Part shown: positions 44,553 to 56,718 of the stretch, one piece after another
How positions within the stretch are numbered: the first letter of the stretch is position 1
How the letters are laid out: the number at the start of each line of letters is the position of its first letter
The notes under the pieces: model-generated
What the model saw: the letters and a program-made list of their open reading frames with translations, nothing else
What the model was told of the DNA's origin: nothing
The model's database searches: none
Assembly: GCA_029449245.1 (NCBI GenBank)
Contig: JANATF010000002.1
Location: forward strand, 1,922,001 to 1,986,000
DNA: 64,000 bases
Direction: 5' to 3'
From: Mortierella alpina
Lineage: Eukaryota; Mortierellomycota; Mortierellomycetes; Mortierellales; Mortierellaceae
Made by a program: the position numbers and the translations under genes

Positions 44553-46821
44553 TTAACCCCTAGCCCTAGCTCTGAAGTATGGGTCCCAGCACTGCTCGAG
44601 GTGCGTGAGAGAACATCCTGTGTCATCATGCCCTTCTTTCTCGGTGCCATCAGTGTCAACCACAATCCATTCAGTTCCCACAACCACCAACTTCCTGGAC
44701 TGCTCTGTATCAGGCTGCTGCTTGTGAGCGTCTTGCTGCTGCTGATTATCTTGCACAAACTGAACGATCGATCGCATAGCCTTTTCGGCCATGGGCAAGA
44801 ACTCAAAGAATTGATGCACATGGACCATGTCACGATAGAGCTCAAGGCGTACGCGTTGATCGGTACCTTGGTTTGCTTGGCCAAGTCTGTGTGCATAAAG
44901 ACGGGTGTCATCGGCCAGTCGATCAAAGGTGCCGGTTTGCTTTTGGACAAAAAATAGAGAGTCAGAGGTAAGTTTTAGCGGTGCAGAGACTCCAATTGGA
45001 CGTCATCGAGTGGTGTTGAGGGAGGATCACCCGAACTTCGAGGGCGTTCATTCACCTACCAAGAGCGTACTAGCGCCGAGTCCCGACAAGTCGGCCGTGT
45101 ACACGGGACTGACTAGGGGATGTTGCGCCAGATGGCGGTACCACTCCCATTCCAGATCTTTTCCAAAAGAGTTGCGCTCGTTTGGGACTAGATTGGCATC
45201 GCCACAGAGGTAGGTTCTGGCGAAGTTGAACTGCCCAGAGATATCGTTAAGGTTAGAACGTGAATTCCTGTGCATGGAAATATAAGGTTGGACGAGTTCA
45301 CAGCAGGGCGCCCGCTCTTTTCTTTTTTTTTGGTTGTGCAGCAGTACCTTTGGGAATGTATCAAAGTCTTGCTGGGTCATAAATGGGTTGACGCCCATGG
45401 CGGATGGCGTATAGCAATACGAGTGCTTGCTCCTGGCGGAGGGCATCGAAGTTGAGATATCTGTCCATGCCTATAAAACAATGTCAGGGGTCAGGCAACA
45501 ATATCAGGGGTCAGGCAGAAGGACTTTTGGTGTATTGCAACTCAGAGCCTGCCGATCAAACTTACAGATATGAGCACAGCGACTGGAGGCATCTCCATCC
45601 TGGGAACGACAGATGGGATAACGTAGTCTCTCATATAGAGCTGGAATGCAATGATGACCCCGGCGCCTGCAGAATCACCACCGAGGACAATGTTCTTTGG
45701 TTCAACTGGAGCGATATGATGCTTGTTGGTGGCTCCATCATTGCAGCGTGAGACGGCCGCGTGGCCAGGCTGTGTAAGATACAGATAGGCAGCGTAGAAG
45801 TCGTGTATTGCAGCAGGGAATGGATCCTCTGGAGCCAGTCGGTAATCTGGCACAAATGCTCTGGCACCCGGTCCAAACTGTAAAATCGAGAGCGGAGAAG
45901 CGATTCCCAGGAGGGAGGATTAACTGCCTTATCATGGATAAACCAAGTCGAAATCACCAGTAAAGTTGAGTTGTATCTTACCTCAAGTAGCAACCTGGTA
46001 ACCATTTGCCGGTGAAAAGTTGCTGAGCAAAATACATGTCCTCCGCCATGAGCATACAGAAGGACGACGTTGCTCTTCTTTGCGCTTCTGTATTTTTTAG
46101 GGTCCTCCAATGCCTCGATCCACTCCCCTTTCAAAAGATAGGATCCATCCCTGTCAAGCACTCCTGATTCCTCTGGGAGGTTCGTAAGCCAGCCCTTGTT
46201 TTTAGAATCGGGCACGAACGATGCAAAAAACTCTGCTGAGGGATTTAATGGGTTTATCCCCTGGTGTTGCTTTTCGGCGCTTCCTAGTCGAGTCCTTGTT
46301 CCGCTCAGAGACATTCTTTCGGGCTGCAACAAGGTTTCAAGATGGACCTTGACGCGAACGTTTGCTTTGACGCTGTAGCCAGATAGGTAAAGCATCCGTA
46401 GCGGGACGAACCAGGTGAGGATCTTACTAACGAGGCGCAGCTGCGCAGCGTTGTAAGCTGCGCTAGACGAGGCCCTGCTCATGGCCATGCAGAAGGAGTA
46501 GACGATGCCCCATGAGATGGGGTGATGTATAGAATTGACAGAGAAGCGTGTCCAGATAAGGAAAGGAATGTCGATGGCGAGGACATGGACGATGGTGTAA
46601 ACAATAGAGGCCAAAGCTCTGAGAACAAAGAGCAGATCAACAGGCCTGTGAAGTCCTCCTGCCAGGTAGATGCGGTCGCCGAAGGAGAGTTTCTTGAAGC
46701 GACCATGGCGTTGGTGATGTTGAGACCTCATTTTCATTGGCGACTCAAGAGGGGAACGTCCTGGATGCGCAGAGCGTTCGACAGAAGGGTCGCGTTTGTG
46801 ATCCTTCAACTCTGGTGGCAT
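44553..46821 (-). CDS. Membrane-anchored HSL-type esterase, copy 2 (610 aa)
   Basis: Five exons: 46821-45982, 45877-45566, 45470-45348, 45230-45060 and 44939-44553 (611 codons). A paralogue of the gene at 41718-43990 with the same layout. The N-terminal hydrophobic region (around VLRALASIVYTIVHVLAIDI) is followed by HGGG from 258 (oxyanion hole), DYRLAPEDPFPAAIHDF, and GGDSAGAG with nucleophile Ser349. RTYLCGDANLVPNERNS, a likely triad Asp in TFDRLADDTRLYAHRLG and a likely His in YRDMVHVHQFFEFLP come next. Three intron positions match copy 1. The intron after LLLE (45878-45981) is missing in copy 1. The C-terminal extension is shorter and Gln-rich. The ATG at 46821 is the first true one; a frame open further up has only a TTG. 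Confidence 0.88.
45479..45519. repeat. 19-bp tandem duplication in an intron
   Basis: Two copies of CAATRTCAGGGGTCAGGCA lie side by side in the esterase copy 2 intron (45471-45565). No function is visible. Confidence 0.8.
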
Positions 46822-49297
46822 ATCTGGGTGTCCTTGTAGTGTGTGGTGTAGAGTTGATTGCAAAAGAGACCAACATTGGTGTGCTTTTCTTTTTTTTTGT
46901 CTCTTGCTTTATAGTCCATGTCTCCTTTCCACACAATTGATGACATAGTACCCGTCCTCCCTGGTTTCCCCCTCGCCAGCATGTGAACGAGTAGGTGTAG
47001 CTCAGTAGCTGTTCAACAAATGAGTGAGGCTAGCTATCGCAAGTGCCAAGACACAAGAAACAATTCGGGTTATCAGCGTGTGCCTGGGCATCGAGTATCG
47101 TCATTGTTCATAAATGGCCCCAACTTCTTAATTTCCACTATTCGCATTTGTCATTGTCAATCCTTTTGGCGTGGCTACAGATCGTCTAACGTTTGTAACG
47201 TGTGGCATGTGTGACAATTGACAAATACAAGACGGCAGAGACCACAACATCATGCTTGGCACGGCATGTTGTTCTTGCCGGAGTGCTGTGTTTGACATAT
47301 TAGCGTGTGCAAACTACATATTCTAGCAGGTGGCTGGTAGGTGAGGCATAGGTCGAAGTGCAAGTCGCGTCCTTCGTTTCCTAGTGCCATAACGGCAGGC
47401 AGCAAGAGTCGACACAGAGGGAACACTGTGTGCAAGTCACGCCAATTGTATACATGCAGAAAGAACGGTGGTACGAGCGCTTTCCCAGATGATGAGCGAA
47501 AGGGCCAAAGGCATCATCGATCATGCTCCGGAGAAACTACCTGTGCTTCAACTGTGTGGAGAGCGTTGAATGCGCTCACCAACGCCGGGATTGTACTTTC
47601 TATAGAGACCGCAAATATGTTCTTGTCATTGTGTCTATAGGAAAGGAGGGTTAGTGAGGGCAGCTTGTACCATGAAGGGGTGCATTTTGCTGTAGAGTAC
47701 ACAAAAGCTGGCTTGCTCTTTTGGCTTGCTTCCATGTGGCAAGCAGCAAACGCGTCTTTTTATGAACCATCAGTGTGCAATTGGCCGGGGCTTTGCTGGA
47801 CTTTAGGCAGGGATCGGAACTCTTAGCAACGAATGAGAAAAGAGCTGAATTTGGATTTCCGATTTCAGACATCCGGCGATACCGACATGAAGGGTCTGTG
47901 ACAACACTGACGGAGAAGGAAGGTAAAAATAAACAAGAGGTGCTGGCCAGGGGGGTCAAGGTTGTGTGCATCAATTGACGCAACGTGGACGCCCACAATT
48001 CATAAAGGCTATAATGAAAGCGATAGTCTATAAACATCGCTGTGAGTAGTATTGTTTCCTCTATGCAAGATGCCCATCATCATTGGCAAGGTTGACCCAT
48101 TGGGGGGGATCTTTGGACGTGAGATCAACATCTGTACAGCAAGGCGTGCGTGCGTGCATATGGAGGTGAAGAGCGAGCAGTATGATCAGTCAAACACAAT
48201 GTTTTCACCAGTGAAAGTTCTCAATTGCTATCGTGAAATACATGCTGGACAGCAAGGGTTGCGCCGCTCAACTGAGCGCGGTAAAATCGGTTCTACAGCC
48301 TATTTACGGAATGCAAAGGCAAGGGCATGAAACGAGGTTGTGGAGGAGGGCAAAGAATGAAAAAAAACGAGTAGGATGGCCCTGTGAACCGGCGCTTCGT
48401 CATTCCGTTGTTTTTGATTTGAGCACATCCGACTATGCCGAAAATGTCCAGCTGGACAAGCGTGAGCAGAGTCATTACAAGCCTGGATGACTGAATGGCT
48501 GCCATTGGACGGGCAGCCACTCTGCAGCGGAGGTGGTGAGGAGAGAAGAGATGAGTAGATAAGCGGCCATGGGGCCCGCCGGCCAGAGGCGCCTGCGCAT
48601 GCGTTCGAGCGAGTGGCCACATGGGAGGCGAGGGTGAGCCTGGGTGAGCCTGGGTGCGCGGATGCAGTGCTTGTGTGGTTGGCAAGGACGCTGGTCCACA
48701 CCGTGTGCGTTTGTGCTGAGCTGCAACTTTGACAGCGTGTGTGGCATATGTGGCCGAGTGTGTGTATATAAAGGGCAAGCGATCGCCCAAAACGCTCTTT
48801 TTCTGCCACCCTCACCTCTTCGTTCTCTTACCCTTGTGCGCAGCGTGTTTGCTGTCCTGGCTCTAACCCTCCTTCTTCACTCTCGCACGCACACTCTCTC
48901 TATCTCTCTCTGCAGCATTCTCTCACTCACACTCTCTCTCTCCACTCTGTCCGCTCCGCTCTGTCCGCTCTGTCCACTCTCTCCATCCTCTCCACTCTCT
49001 CCACTCTCTCCAGCTCGCTCTTTAGCTTTGCGTGCTTGACTCTCTTCCCGCCGCTCCCGCCCACAAGCCAATCCTCATTGCGATTCAGGAATACATTCAG
49101 TCTCGCCAGCTCGCAGTCTGCCTGCCTTGATCCTCTCAGCGTCACCAGCATTCCTCTTCTCTCCACTCTCTGTCCACCCGCTGTCCCATTTCTTTTCTTT
49201 TTTTTTTTCGCAGTCGTGAAAAAGTTTCAAGCTGCTCATTGCACACTTCAGTACTCGATCCGAGCCATCCCTGCTTTCCAACAACGAGTTTTCGACC
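46822..49297. other. Gene-poor 2.5-kb region and zinc-cluster gene promoter
   Basis: Several short frames exist on both strands (for example 47341-47640 and 47651-48037), but none has domain-like sequence, splice continuation or a leader, so I call no gene. The last about 500 bp are the pyrimidine-rich promoter and leader of the transcription factor. No terminal inverted repeats or transposase remnants were seen. Confidence 0.5.
48889..49020 (+). repeat. CT-rich degenerate tandem repeats
   Basis: Imperfect repeats of CTCTCTCCACT and CTCTGTCCG run for about 130 bp in the presumed promoter or leader of the zinc-cluster gene. Confidence 0.8.
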
Positions 49298-52200
49298 ATG
49301 CCTCAGCAAGAGGACCATAAAGAGCGGCAGCGTGTCACCAAAGGTAAAAAGGGATCCGATCGTTGCCTGTTCGTCATCGAATATGACTCCCTTGGCCCTT
49401 GAAAAAGCGCACGCCTCCTGCGCCCGTTCTTGTCGCCAGATGTTCATGTACACCTTCAAGACTTTCACGCCTCCACGTAGTTTGTCCACCAGAAGCTGCT
49501 CTGACTCCAGTCTCCAACGGGTCCTAAAATATGGAGTGGTTTTGTCTTTCGCCTCGCTGGCCATGACTGCAGTCGACTAACTAGTCTGCCCTGTTCTTTT
49601 CTTCCCGCCTTTCTTCCAACCCTTCTCCAGCCTGCGACAACTGCAGAAAGTAAGTATGAACAGGTGGCCAGGCTGTCACCCCAAGTCTCGTGCGAATGGA
49701 TTGGATACATGGATCGGAGCGAGTTGTTCCTGTCTCATGGTGGTCCTTTGGCAGCCACTCGAGGAATGTCAATTACTCACAGTCCACCCGCTCTATTTCC
49801 CTTGCTGTTATGCTGCTCTCGAACATCTTGTCCGCCTTGTCTCGGTGCGCTGCCGCCATCTCATGGTTGCTCATACAGGAAGAAGATAAAGTGCGGTAAG
49901 TGTGTAATTTATCTCGTCTTTTTGCCGAGATGGTGTCCAAAGAGCATGCGGCGGCACATCTCGCAGGCTCAGCTACTGTGCTTGCTCAAATGCTCCTTTG
50001 GCACAAGCGTTGACCACGCACACCCCCGAGAATCGCGGATTCAACCTGGTCAAACTGTAACTAACCAACCAACCCCCACCTCCACCTGGCCTTACATTTA
50101 TCCGGCCCTCGGACTATTTTATTCGTTTCTAGATGCCAAGGGCGATGTGTGCTCCAGCTGTGAACTCCTTCAAATTCCTTGTCAGTGCCTTTGTTTGTGC
50201 CTGCCATTGCTCCTCTTTCTTGGCCTTGAAAGCGGTCTGATTTCTAACCATTATGCCTCTGACTGTCCTGTGCTCTCTTAGGTCTCTATCTTGATCCGAC
50301 AAAAAAGCGTGGCCCTCCCAAGGGAGCTGGACGTATGTGCAGTTTATAACCCCGCATTATCTCATCTTTGCATGCCATGGTGTATACTACCGTCAATAGA
50401 GCTGATGGAAAACTCCCCTCATTCTCGTTTCACTCTTGCCTTTGAACATAGGATACATCAATGCTATCGAGGATCGCTTGCACCGTATGGAGGCTATTGT
50501 CGGAGGCCTGGTGCGTGAGGATGACCCGATTCTTCAGTCTGGACCAGGGGATGAGCTTCGCGCTTTGTTCAATGGATCGTCATCAGGATCATTGCAGTCT
50601 CCGAGAAGCCGTGGCTCAAGAGACAGCTACACTGATCACCATACATCCGATACGCACTTCCAACAGACTCAGTATTTGCAGCACCCCAATCGCCCTGACT
50701 TGGATCACCAGCATCACCCACCTCCACTGCACGACTATAACAACATGGCACAACAGCAAAGTCAGCAGCAGTATGCAACACAACAGCCTCAGCAGTTCGT
50801 GCATCAACAGCAATACTCCAATCGCGTCCTCGAGATGCAGTTGAACACCAGCCAGAGTCCCGACATGGGCTCTGCTTCTATCCCGGATGGAGCGCCTCAT
50901 ACCATGGACTCGGCAAGAACAAGTCCTCTCCATCGTGATCTAATCAGAGAAAGCACCATGCCGTCATTCGGCTCACCCTCTCCTATCCTGAGCTCTGAGC
51001 ATTCAGTCGGAGACTCGTCCGAGTCGACATCGACACCAGATAATCTACCACGATTGGGGATGCAGACGCCCCCTGTTCAAGAGGTTGAGGATCTCGAGGA
51101 CGACATGGGCCACCTTACGCTAGACATGCGCGGTCGTGAGCGTTACGTTGGCAAGTCCTCGCCCATGTTCTATAGTCGCCGTCATTACGGAGGACAGGAC
51201 CCTTCGCGAGTGCAGCCATTTGTGACGCCGGAGGCTCAAAAATTCATGGAGAACCCCGATCTGCCCTCGCCCGAGATCATGACCCATCTCCTCAACCTTC
51301 ATTTCACCTACGTTCATCCGTTCGCACCCGTCTTTGTCTGGTCAAAGTTCCTCAAGAGATTGCAGGAGCGCGACTACACGCCCTCTTTCCTTTTCTTGCT
51401 TAACAGCATCTTTGCGTTGGCATCGAGATATTCAGACGACACTTCCCTCCGAAAGGATCCTGCTAAACCAGAAACAGTCGGAGCCCGTTTTGCGGACAAG
51501 GCAAAGGAAATCTTGGATACACTCTATGACTCTCCGGACCTTCACTGCGTGGGCGCTCTAGTCCTACTTGCGTTTCAACAGATGGGCACTGGATGTAGCT
51601 ATCGATCCTGGATGTACGTTGGTATCTCGATCCGTATGGCCCAGCACCTTGGCTTGAACCGCAGTTGCACAAAGCTCAACCCCAACATGCCCGTGCTGGA
51701 TCGTGAAGAGCGTAACCGGATCTGGTGGACATGTTTTATGGCTGACAGGATCATCTCGACCTCGTTCGGTCGTCCTCAGGTATGTGCAGAATACTGTTCA
51801 AAAAAGAAATGCTCTTTGGCTTGTGCTATTTATTTACTTACTCATATGACGCTTCGTATAAATCCAGGGTATCAATGAACACGACGTGGATGCGACCTAT
51901 CCCGAGGGAATTGATGATGAGAGCATCCAGTTGGAGTTCAAGCTGGAGGGGGCAACATCGATGCTGACCGGGCCATCACCATACTCGGAAAAGAAGTTTG
52001 TCTATATGGCCTCGCTTATGAGGATCCTAGGACGAGTCATGCTGAGCCTCTACAGCCCTCTGTCCAAGGCATCTTCGTTGTCAACCTGCTCGATGACCAA
52101 CCCTGCACCACTCGAGCAGCTCGACAAGGAACTCACGGACTGGCTTCTAACCTTGCCGCCCCATCTTCAGTTCCGATCCGTTCAGCAGGAACCAGGCACA

Positions 52201-53933
52201 TTTGTGTGCACTTTACACATGACATTCTACGCAGTCCTCATCCTTCTGCATCGACCTTATAGTCACCGATCTTCCCACAACACACCAAACGACCCATCTA
52301 TTTCGCTGTCGATTTGCACTTCTGCTGCCAATAACACCATTGAAATGGCAAGCAACATGATGCGGGCCGTAGACGAGTCGAGAGGCGTGTCGAGACTCAA
52401 AGGCTTGTTGCACAACTGCGTCTTCATCTTTTTCACTGCCGGAATCGTCCACATTACCAATTGCACCAGCACGGACCCGGTACTCGCAGCATCAGCAAAA
52501 CTTCGGACCATTGAGACCTTAAAGTGTCTGTCCGTGGTCGAGGATGTTTGGATCACTGGAAAGTGGTGCGGCAACAATATCAAGCAGTTGCTCAAAGCCC
52601 GTAACATTGAGCTTCCGTACTCTATTGAAGGTAATGAGTCGACACCGTTTTGCCTTTTCTCTGGTCTAAAGTTCAGGCATGTACATGTATTTTGACGTTA
52701 GTACTCACATGCTTTCTTGCCTGCGCTACACCAGGTTTTAAGAGCCTGCCTATTGGATGCGTGAATGATATGAAGAAGAAACTCGAGACCAACTGCCCTC
52801 AGATGGATATCTCTATGGTTGCATCCATTCCCAAGGAACAAACGTTTGCTTTCGACGTGGATCAAATCATGGGGTACTATAATGGCACCGGGGCCAAGCA
52901 CGCAGAGCCGATGGGACGCAACTCTCGCCATTTCTCACCAACTCCTTACTTCAGCCCAGCGGCAGGACACCATCACTACTCGCAGGTTCAGTTGAAGACA
53001 CATCCTGGACTGACGCAAGGCCATTCACCCTTGCCTCGCCGACCGCGCCAGGGCAAAGCTACACCCCCGTCTCCCAGCGGATCCATTTCCATATCATCGA
53101 GCCCTGCTACTGCTACTGCCACCACTCCTACGAGTGGATTCTTTCCTTGCCTAGATGGCACGTCGATGGGAAGCAGTACTGCTCCTACCCAGAACATGAA
53201 TGCCGCCATCGACCCCTTTGCTGAACCCGGATCTGCAACTGTGGCAACCGGAGGTCAGCAGGAAGGCACTGATTCAGAGGTGTCGCTCAACATGTACCAG
53301 AACCCATTTTCGTCCTCACTGTGGGGCCTCCCTACGTCTTTGGACAATGATGAATGGATGCTCTACATGCAAAACGGAGGAGCGAGCGGTCAAACTGCAA
53401 TGGATCTTGGCGTGGACGCACCCAACAACCACGGTGGGATCAACAGCAATACGAACAACAGCATCAATACTGGCAGCAGAAGCATTGATAATTTCAATAA
53501 GGTGGAGCCGAGGATGTTTGCTCCGGTTGCGGATATGAACTCTGGCTCCAACACGGATCAAAACATGAGCAGCAATAGCAGCCAGTCAGCTCTAGGCAGC
53601 CATACGCATCCACTCGCTCAGAGTCTGACCAGAAATGACCTCATGGGCGCGGATGACCACAGCGGTATTATCAACACCTCTCTTGCAGATGCATCGATGG
53701 CGTCCAGTGCAATTGTGGAGTCTTCGAGCGCAGCGCTATCATCCTCCAATTTACTACCTGTCTCGTCAACAGTGACCGCAGTCTCGACCATCCTCTCTGG
53801 GGGACAACACCAACAACATCCACATCTCCTCTCCACGCATCAGCCCTCAGGCTATGAGTTCTTTTTGGGTGGAGCAGGAGGCATGGCTGTTCAACAGCAG
53901 CAACAGCAGCAGCAACTACAGCAGCAGCCGTAG
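49298..53933 (+). CDS. Zn(II)2Cys6 transcription factor with fungal_trans domain (1156 aa)
   Basis: Eight exons: 49298-49343, 49631-49649, 49879-49895, 50133-50180, 50282-50332, 50452-51779, 51868-52630 and 52735-53933 (1157 codons, phases match throughout). The zinc cluster spans residues 16-44 with Cys17, 20, 27, 34, 37 and 44 (C-D-N-C-R-K-K-K-I-K-C), followed by a linker (KKRGPPKGAGRY) and a short coiled coil (about 60-85) for dimerisation. A Gln/His-rich disordered stretch leads to the fungal_trans regulatory domain (about 330-640): LLNLHFTYVHPFAPVF, SWMYVGISIRMAQHLGLNRS and RIWWTCFMADRIIS. The C-terminal half is disordered, Ser/Asn-rich, and ends in polyGln, as in activation domains. It is nuclear; target genes are unknown. 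The DNA-binding region is split over five very short exons. Confidence 0.93.
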
Positions 53934-54289
53934 GGCAAGGCCTAATCTCAATCGGCTCTTTTGTTTTTTTGCGTTGTGTTTTACACCAATATATCCACTC
54001 TTGTTTCTTTTCTTGCATGTATTCATAACATTCCCCCCCCCCCGCCCGTTTCCCGCCTGCACATTCATTCATCCATAGCATTATCGTCAAACATATATTA
54101 AAGCGTTGTCATTTTGCCAAATGCAGGATAGTAGTAGACTCTTGATTGATGTTATGGTTGAGGATGTTTAAAATCGTCCGCCTACAGAACTCAGGTTTGG
54201 ATCGGGTTCCCAGAACGCCTAGCACAACACACAAGGTTCCACAATTTAGAATAGTGATGTTGGTTTTTTGGCATCGTCGACCATCGTCA
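53934..54289. other. Convergent 3' flanks
   Basis: The region between the convergent transcription-factor and SWD2 genes holds a C run (about 54032-54043) and presumed polyadenylation sequence. No gene. Confidence 0.6.
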
Positions 54290-55994
54290 TCACTGGCAAG
54301 GCAGCGGGAATTGAAAAAAAAGAATTGTATCTTGTTCACTTACCAGTTCCGTCGACCCACTGACCATCATGAGATATTTTGGATTAAAGGCGACGATGTG
54401 ACTGGGCGTCCCATGAGCTTTGAGGACCTTGAATGGCTTCAGTTCCCGGTTGGCACTGAGTAAACTGTTGGTTGAGAGGCCCTTGAGGGTGCTGATGCCC
54501 GATCCATTCGCAAACCCTGGTGCAGCGCGATCGGCGATGGCTCGGGCGATATCCCAGACGTAAACTCCACCATCTCTGGATCCCGAGACGACTGATTTGC
54601 CATCAGGGGTCCAGCAGGCCTCTTCTCCGCAGGAGAACAATTCGTTTCGGTAACTGTAGTGTCCAATTAGTCGAAAGCATGTATCCTTGGGGTGGTAGGC
54701 GTCGATGATGTAATGGGCGTCGCCGGCCGTAGTCACTAGGATGTACTTTCCATCCGAGCTGAATTCCAACTGTGTGGCGATGATGGTTGCGGGGTTGACA
54801 CCGAGGTTTTCGCCGATGGTTGCACTTGAGAAGGGTCCCTGTGAAAATAAAATAGAATCATCCTTGTTTCAGAAGAAGGAAAAGAATAGAAACAGGGAAG
54901 AAAAATCATGTCTCCGAGCACATACCTGGTCAAAGGACTTGACATCATAAAGGCGGAGGGTGGATCCTAGCGCGACAGCGAATACGAGTCCACTGGGATC
55001 GAACGCCACTGCTGGACGTCCAACGATCGAGACAGCGCCCTGAGAGAGTGAGCAAAGGGAGATGAAATACCATCAGTTGCGACGATCCAATTTCCTTTGA
55101 TCTTGCAAAATAAGAGAAAATAACATGCTGAGGAATAAAAGAGTTTTGCTCTTTGTTTGGCTTTTGGTGTACCTGACAAGTGGGGCTGCGCAGGTCCCAC
55201 AACCGAATGGCATCCTCGCTTCCAGCAAGAAACTGATCATCCAGCGGGGACATTTCCAGTGCTGTCACCCTGTATTCCATGAAGACAGAGCATTTGTTAG
55301 TTTCGTAACCTCAGAAGAGTAATTAGCCAGCAAAGAACACACTTGACGGCAGTTGGATCGCTTACTTCTTTTCGTGTCCATGGAAATACCGAATGTATTT
55401 GTTATCGTGCAGCGACAGGTATCGGAGTGTATCTGTTTGTAGACGGTAAATATCCATCAGTCAGTATGTGTGAAAAACTGGCCGCCTTTCAATTGTGTGT
55501 ATTCTGGATCATCCAGACGCCTGAGCAGCCTGCATCAATGGATATACTTGCCATCTTCTTTTGTCGAGGCATAGACCACGTTGGTGGATCTGTGTGTGAA
55601 CCGTGCTAAATGGACGCCGTACTTTTTGCTGAAGAGTGTCTTGTCAAGCCTTCCAGGTTGAGAGTAAAAAAAAAAAGTCGAATCAGTCCACTGATGCGAA
55701 AAATGGTGCATTGTCCAGTAGGGTGAGGATGCAGCCATACTTTCCGGTGACACAGTCGTAGACATGTAGGCTCTCGTCCTGGGCACTGGTGACGCATTTG
55801 CTGCCTGTGTCGTCAAAGTCAAGCGAGGTGATGATCTGGGTGTTGTCCTTGAAGATCTTGGCGACCTTGAGGGATCCCAGCAGGGCGGGCGTGAGGACGA
55901 TGGGTGCGGGTGCCTGTGCCTGCAGCTGCGGCTGTGTCTGTGGCGGTGGCTGTGGCTGCTGGGCGGTGTAGTCGGTGGTGTGCTGGTGTGCCAT
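54290..55994 (-). CDS. SWD2: WD40 protein Swd2/WDR82 (392 or 375 aa)
   Basis: Exons: 55994-55741, 55649-55552, 55432-55366, 55269-55173, 55039-54926 and 54838 to the stop at 54290-54292. Swd2 belongs to the Set1/COMPASS histone H3K4 methyltransferase and to the cleavage and polyadenylation machinery. A Gln/Pro-rich N-terminal extension (about 1-30) precedes a beta-propeller: [24 protein letters not shown], then [67 protein letters not shown] and [11 protein letters not shown]. The second intron starts with GC, not GT; the reading only fits if it is removed. The last 51 nt before the stop can be spliced or read through, giving 375 or 392 residues. The first-exon donor GTATGG (55740) was chosen by frame. 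Confidence 0.9.
55433..55551 (-). other. GC-AG intron in SWD2
   Basis: A 119-nt intron with donor GATG|GCAAGT and acceptor AACAG|ATACAC. Removing it yields [19 protein letters not shown], the expected WDR82 sequence. There is no in-frame GT alternative nearby that gives the same join. Confidence 0.8.
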
Positions 55995-56718
55995 GGCCGG
56001 GTCCTTGCCAGGCGCGTTCTTCTTCAGGTCCTGCTAATGCGAAATGGAGGAGAGATTTGGGCTCGCAGGATGTCGACTGCTCAAAGGCACACACCAGCAG
56101 TGCCATCATTCTGTAGCAAGTGCGATTAAAATTCACCAATATGGCCCGTGGGTTATTTTTTTTTTTGTACACGTCGGGCAGCCATCTTTACAAGTGAACA
56201 CGGATGGCCCTTTTGGAGCAATGGCTCTTTGTGCAAAACCGGTGGGCTTCTGAAAATGTGATCTGAACATGATCGAACTTGCTCGGAGCACAGCAGGTCG
56301 TCCCCTGCATATGGCTCTGCTCAGACCAAGCGCACCCGTCATTCTTGATAATGAACCTTTCCATTCAAAGCAGCAGGCAACCACTCTCCAGCAGCGATGG
56401 CCTCAGAGGAAGGGTGAGCTCGCAAGGGTAAATGGAACAGCCTCGCCCACACGCATGCACAGGCACTTCGTCCGGGCAAGCTGCATCGCTGTGTGCAGAC
56501 AAAGACCCCCAGCCATTCGAGTCTCGCATGCTGCAAGCCCCCCTTTCGCGGCTTTCAAGTGGCCGAATATTTTTTCCACAGTGGACCACACATTTTTTTT
56601 GCCTTCTCCTTTAGTGTCTCCCGATTGTTCATCGACACACTTTCCACAACCTCACTCTGCCACGACATACAAAAACGCACAACAACCACATCCTTATCCT
56701 CCTCCGAACACAGCCGAT
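55995..56718. promoter_or_regulatory. Divergent promoter region SWD2 / importin-alpha-like
   Basis: 724 bp with no credible gene. Frames crossing it in phase with the downstream gene have no leader-like or conserved sequence. Confidence 0.55.

Noticed and set aside
46822-46863. Upstream extension of esterase copy 2
   Set aside because: It starts with TTG; the first ATG is at 46821.
48293-48815. Minus-strand frames upstream of the transcription factor
   Set aside because: They have no recognisable domain, two frames overlap fully, and they lie in promoter sequence.
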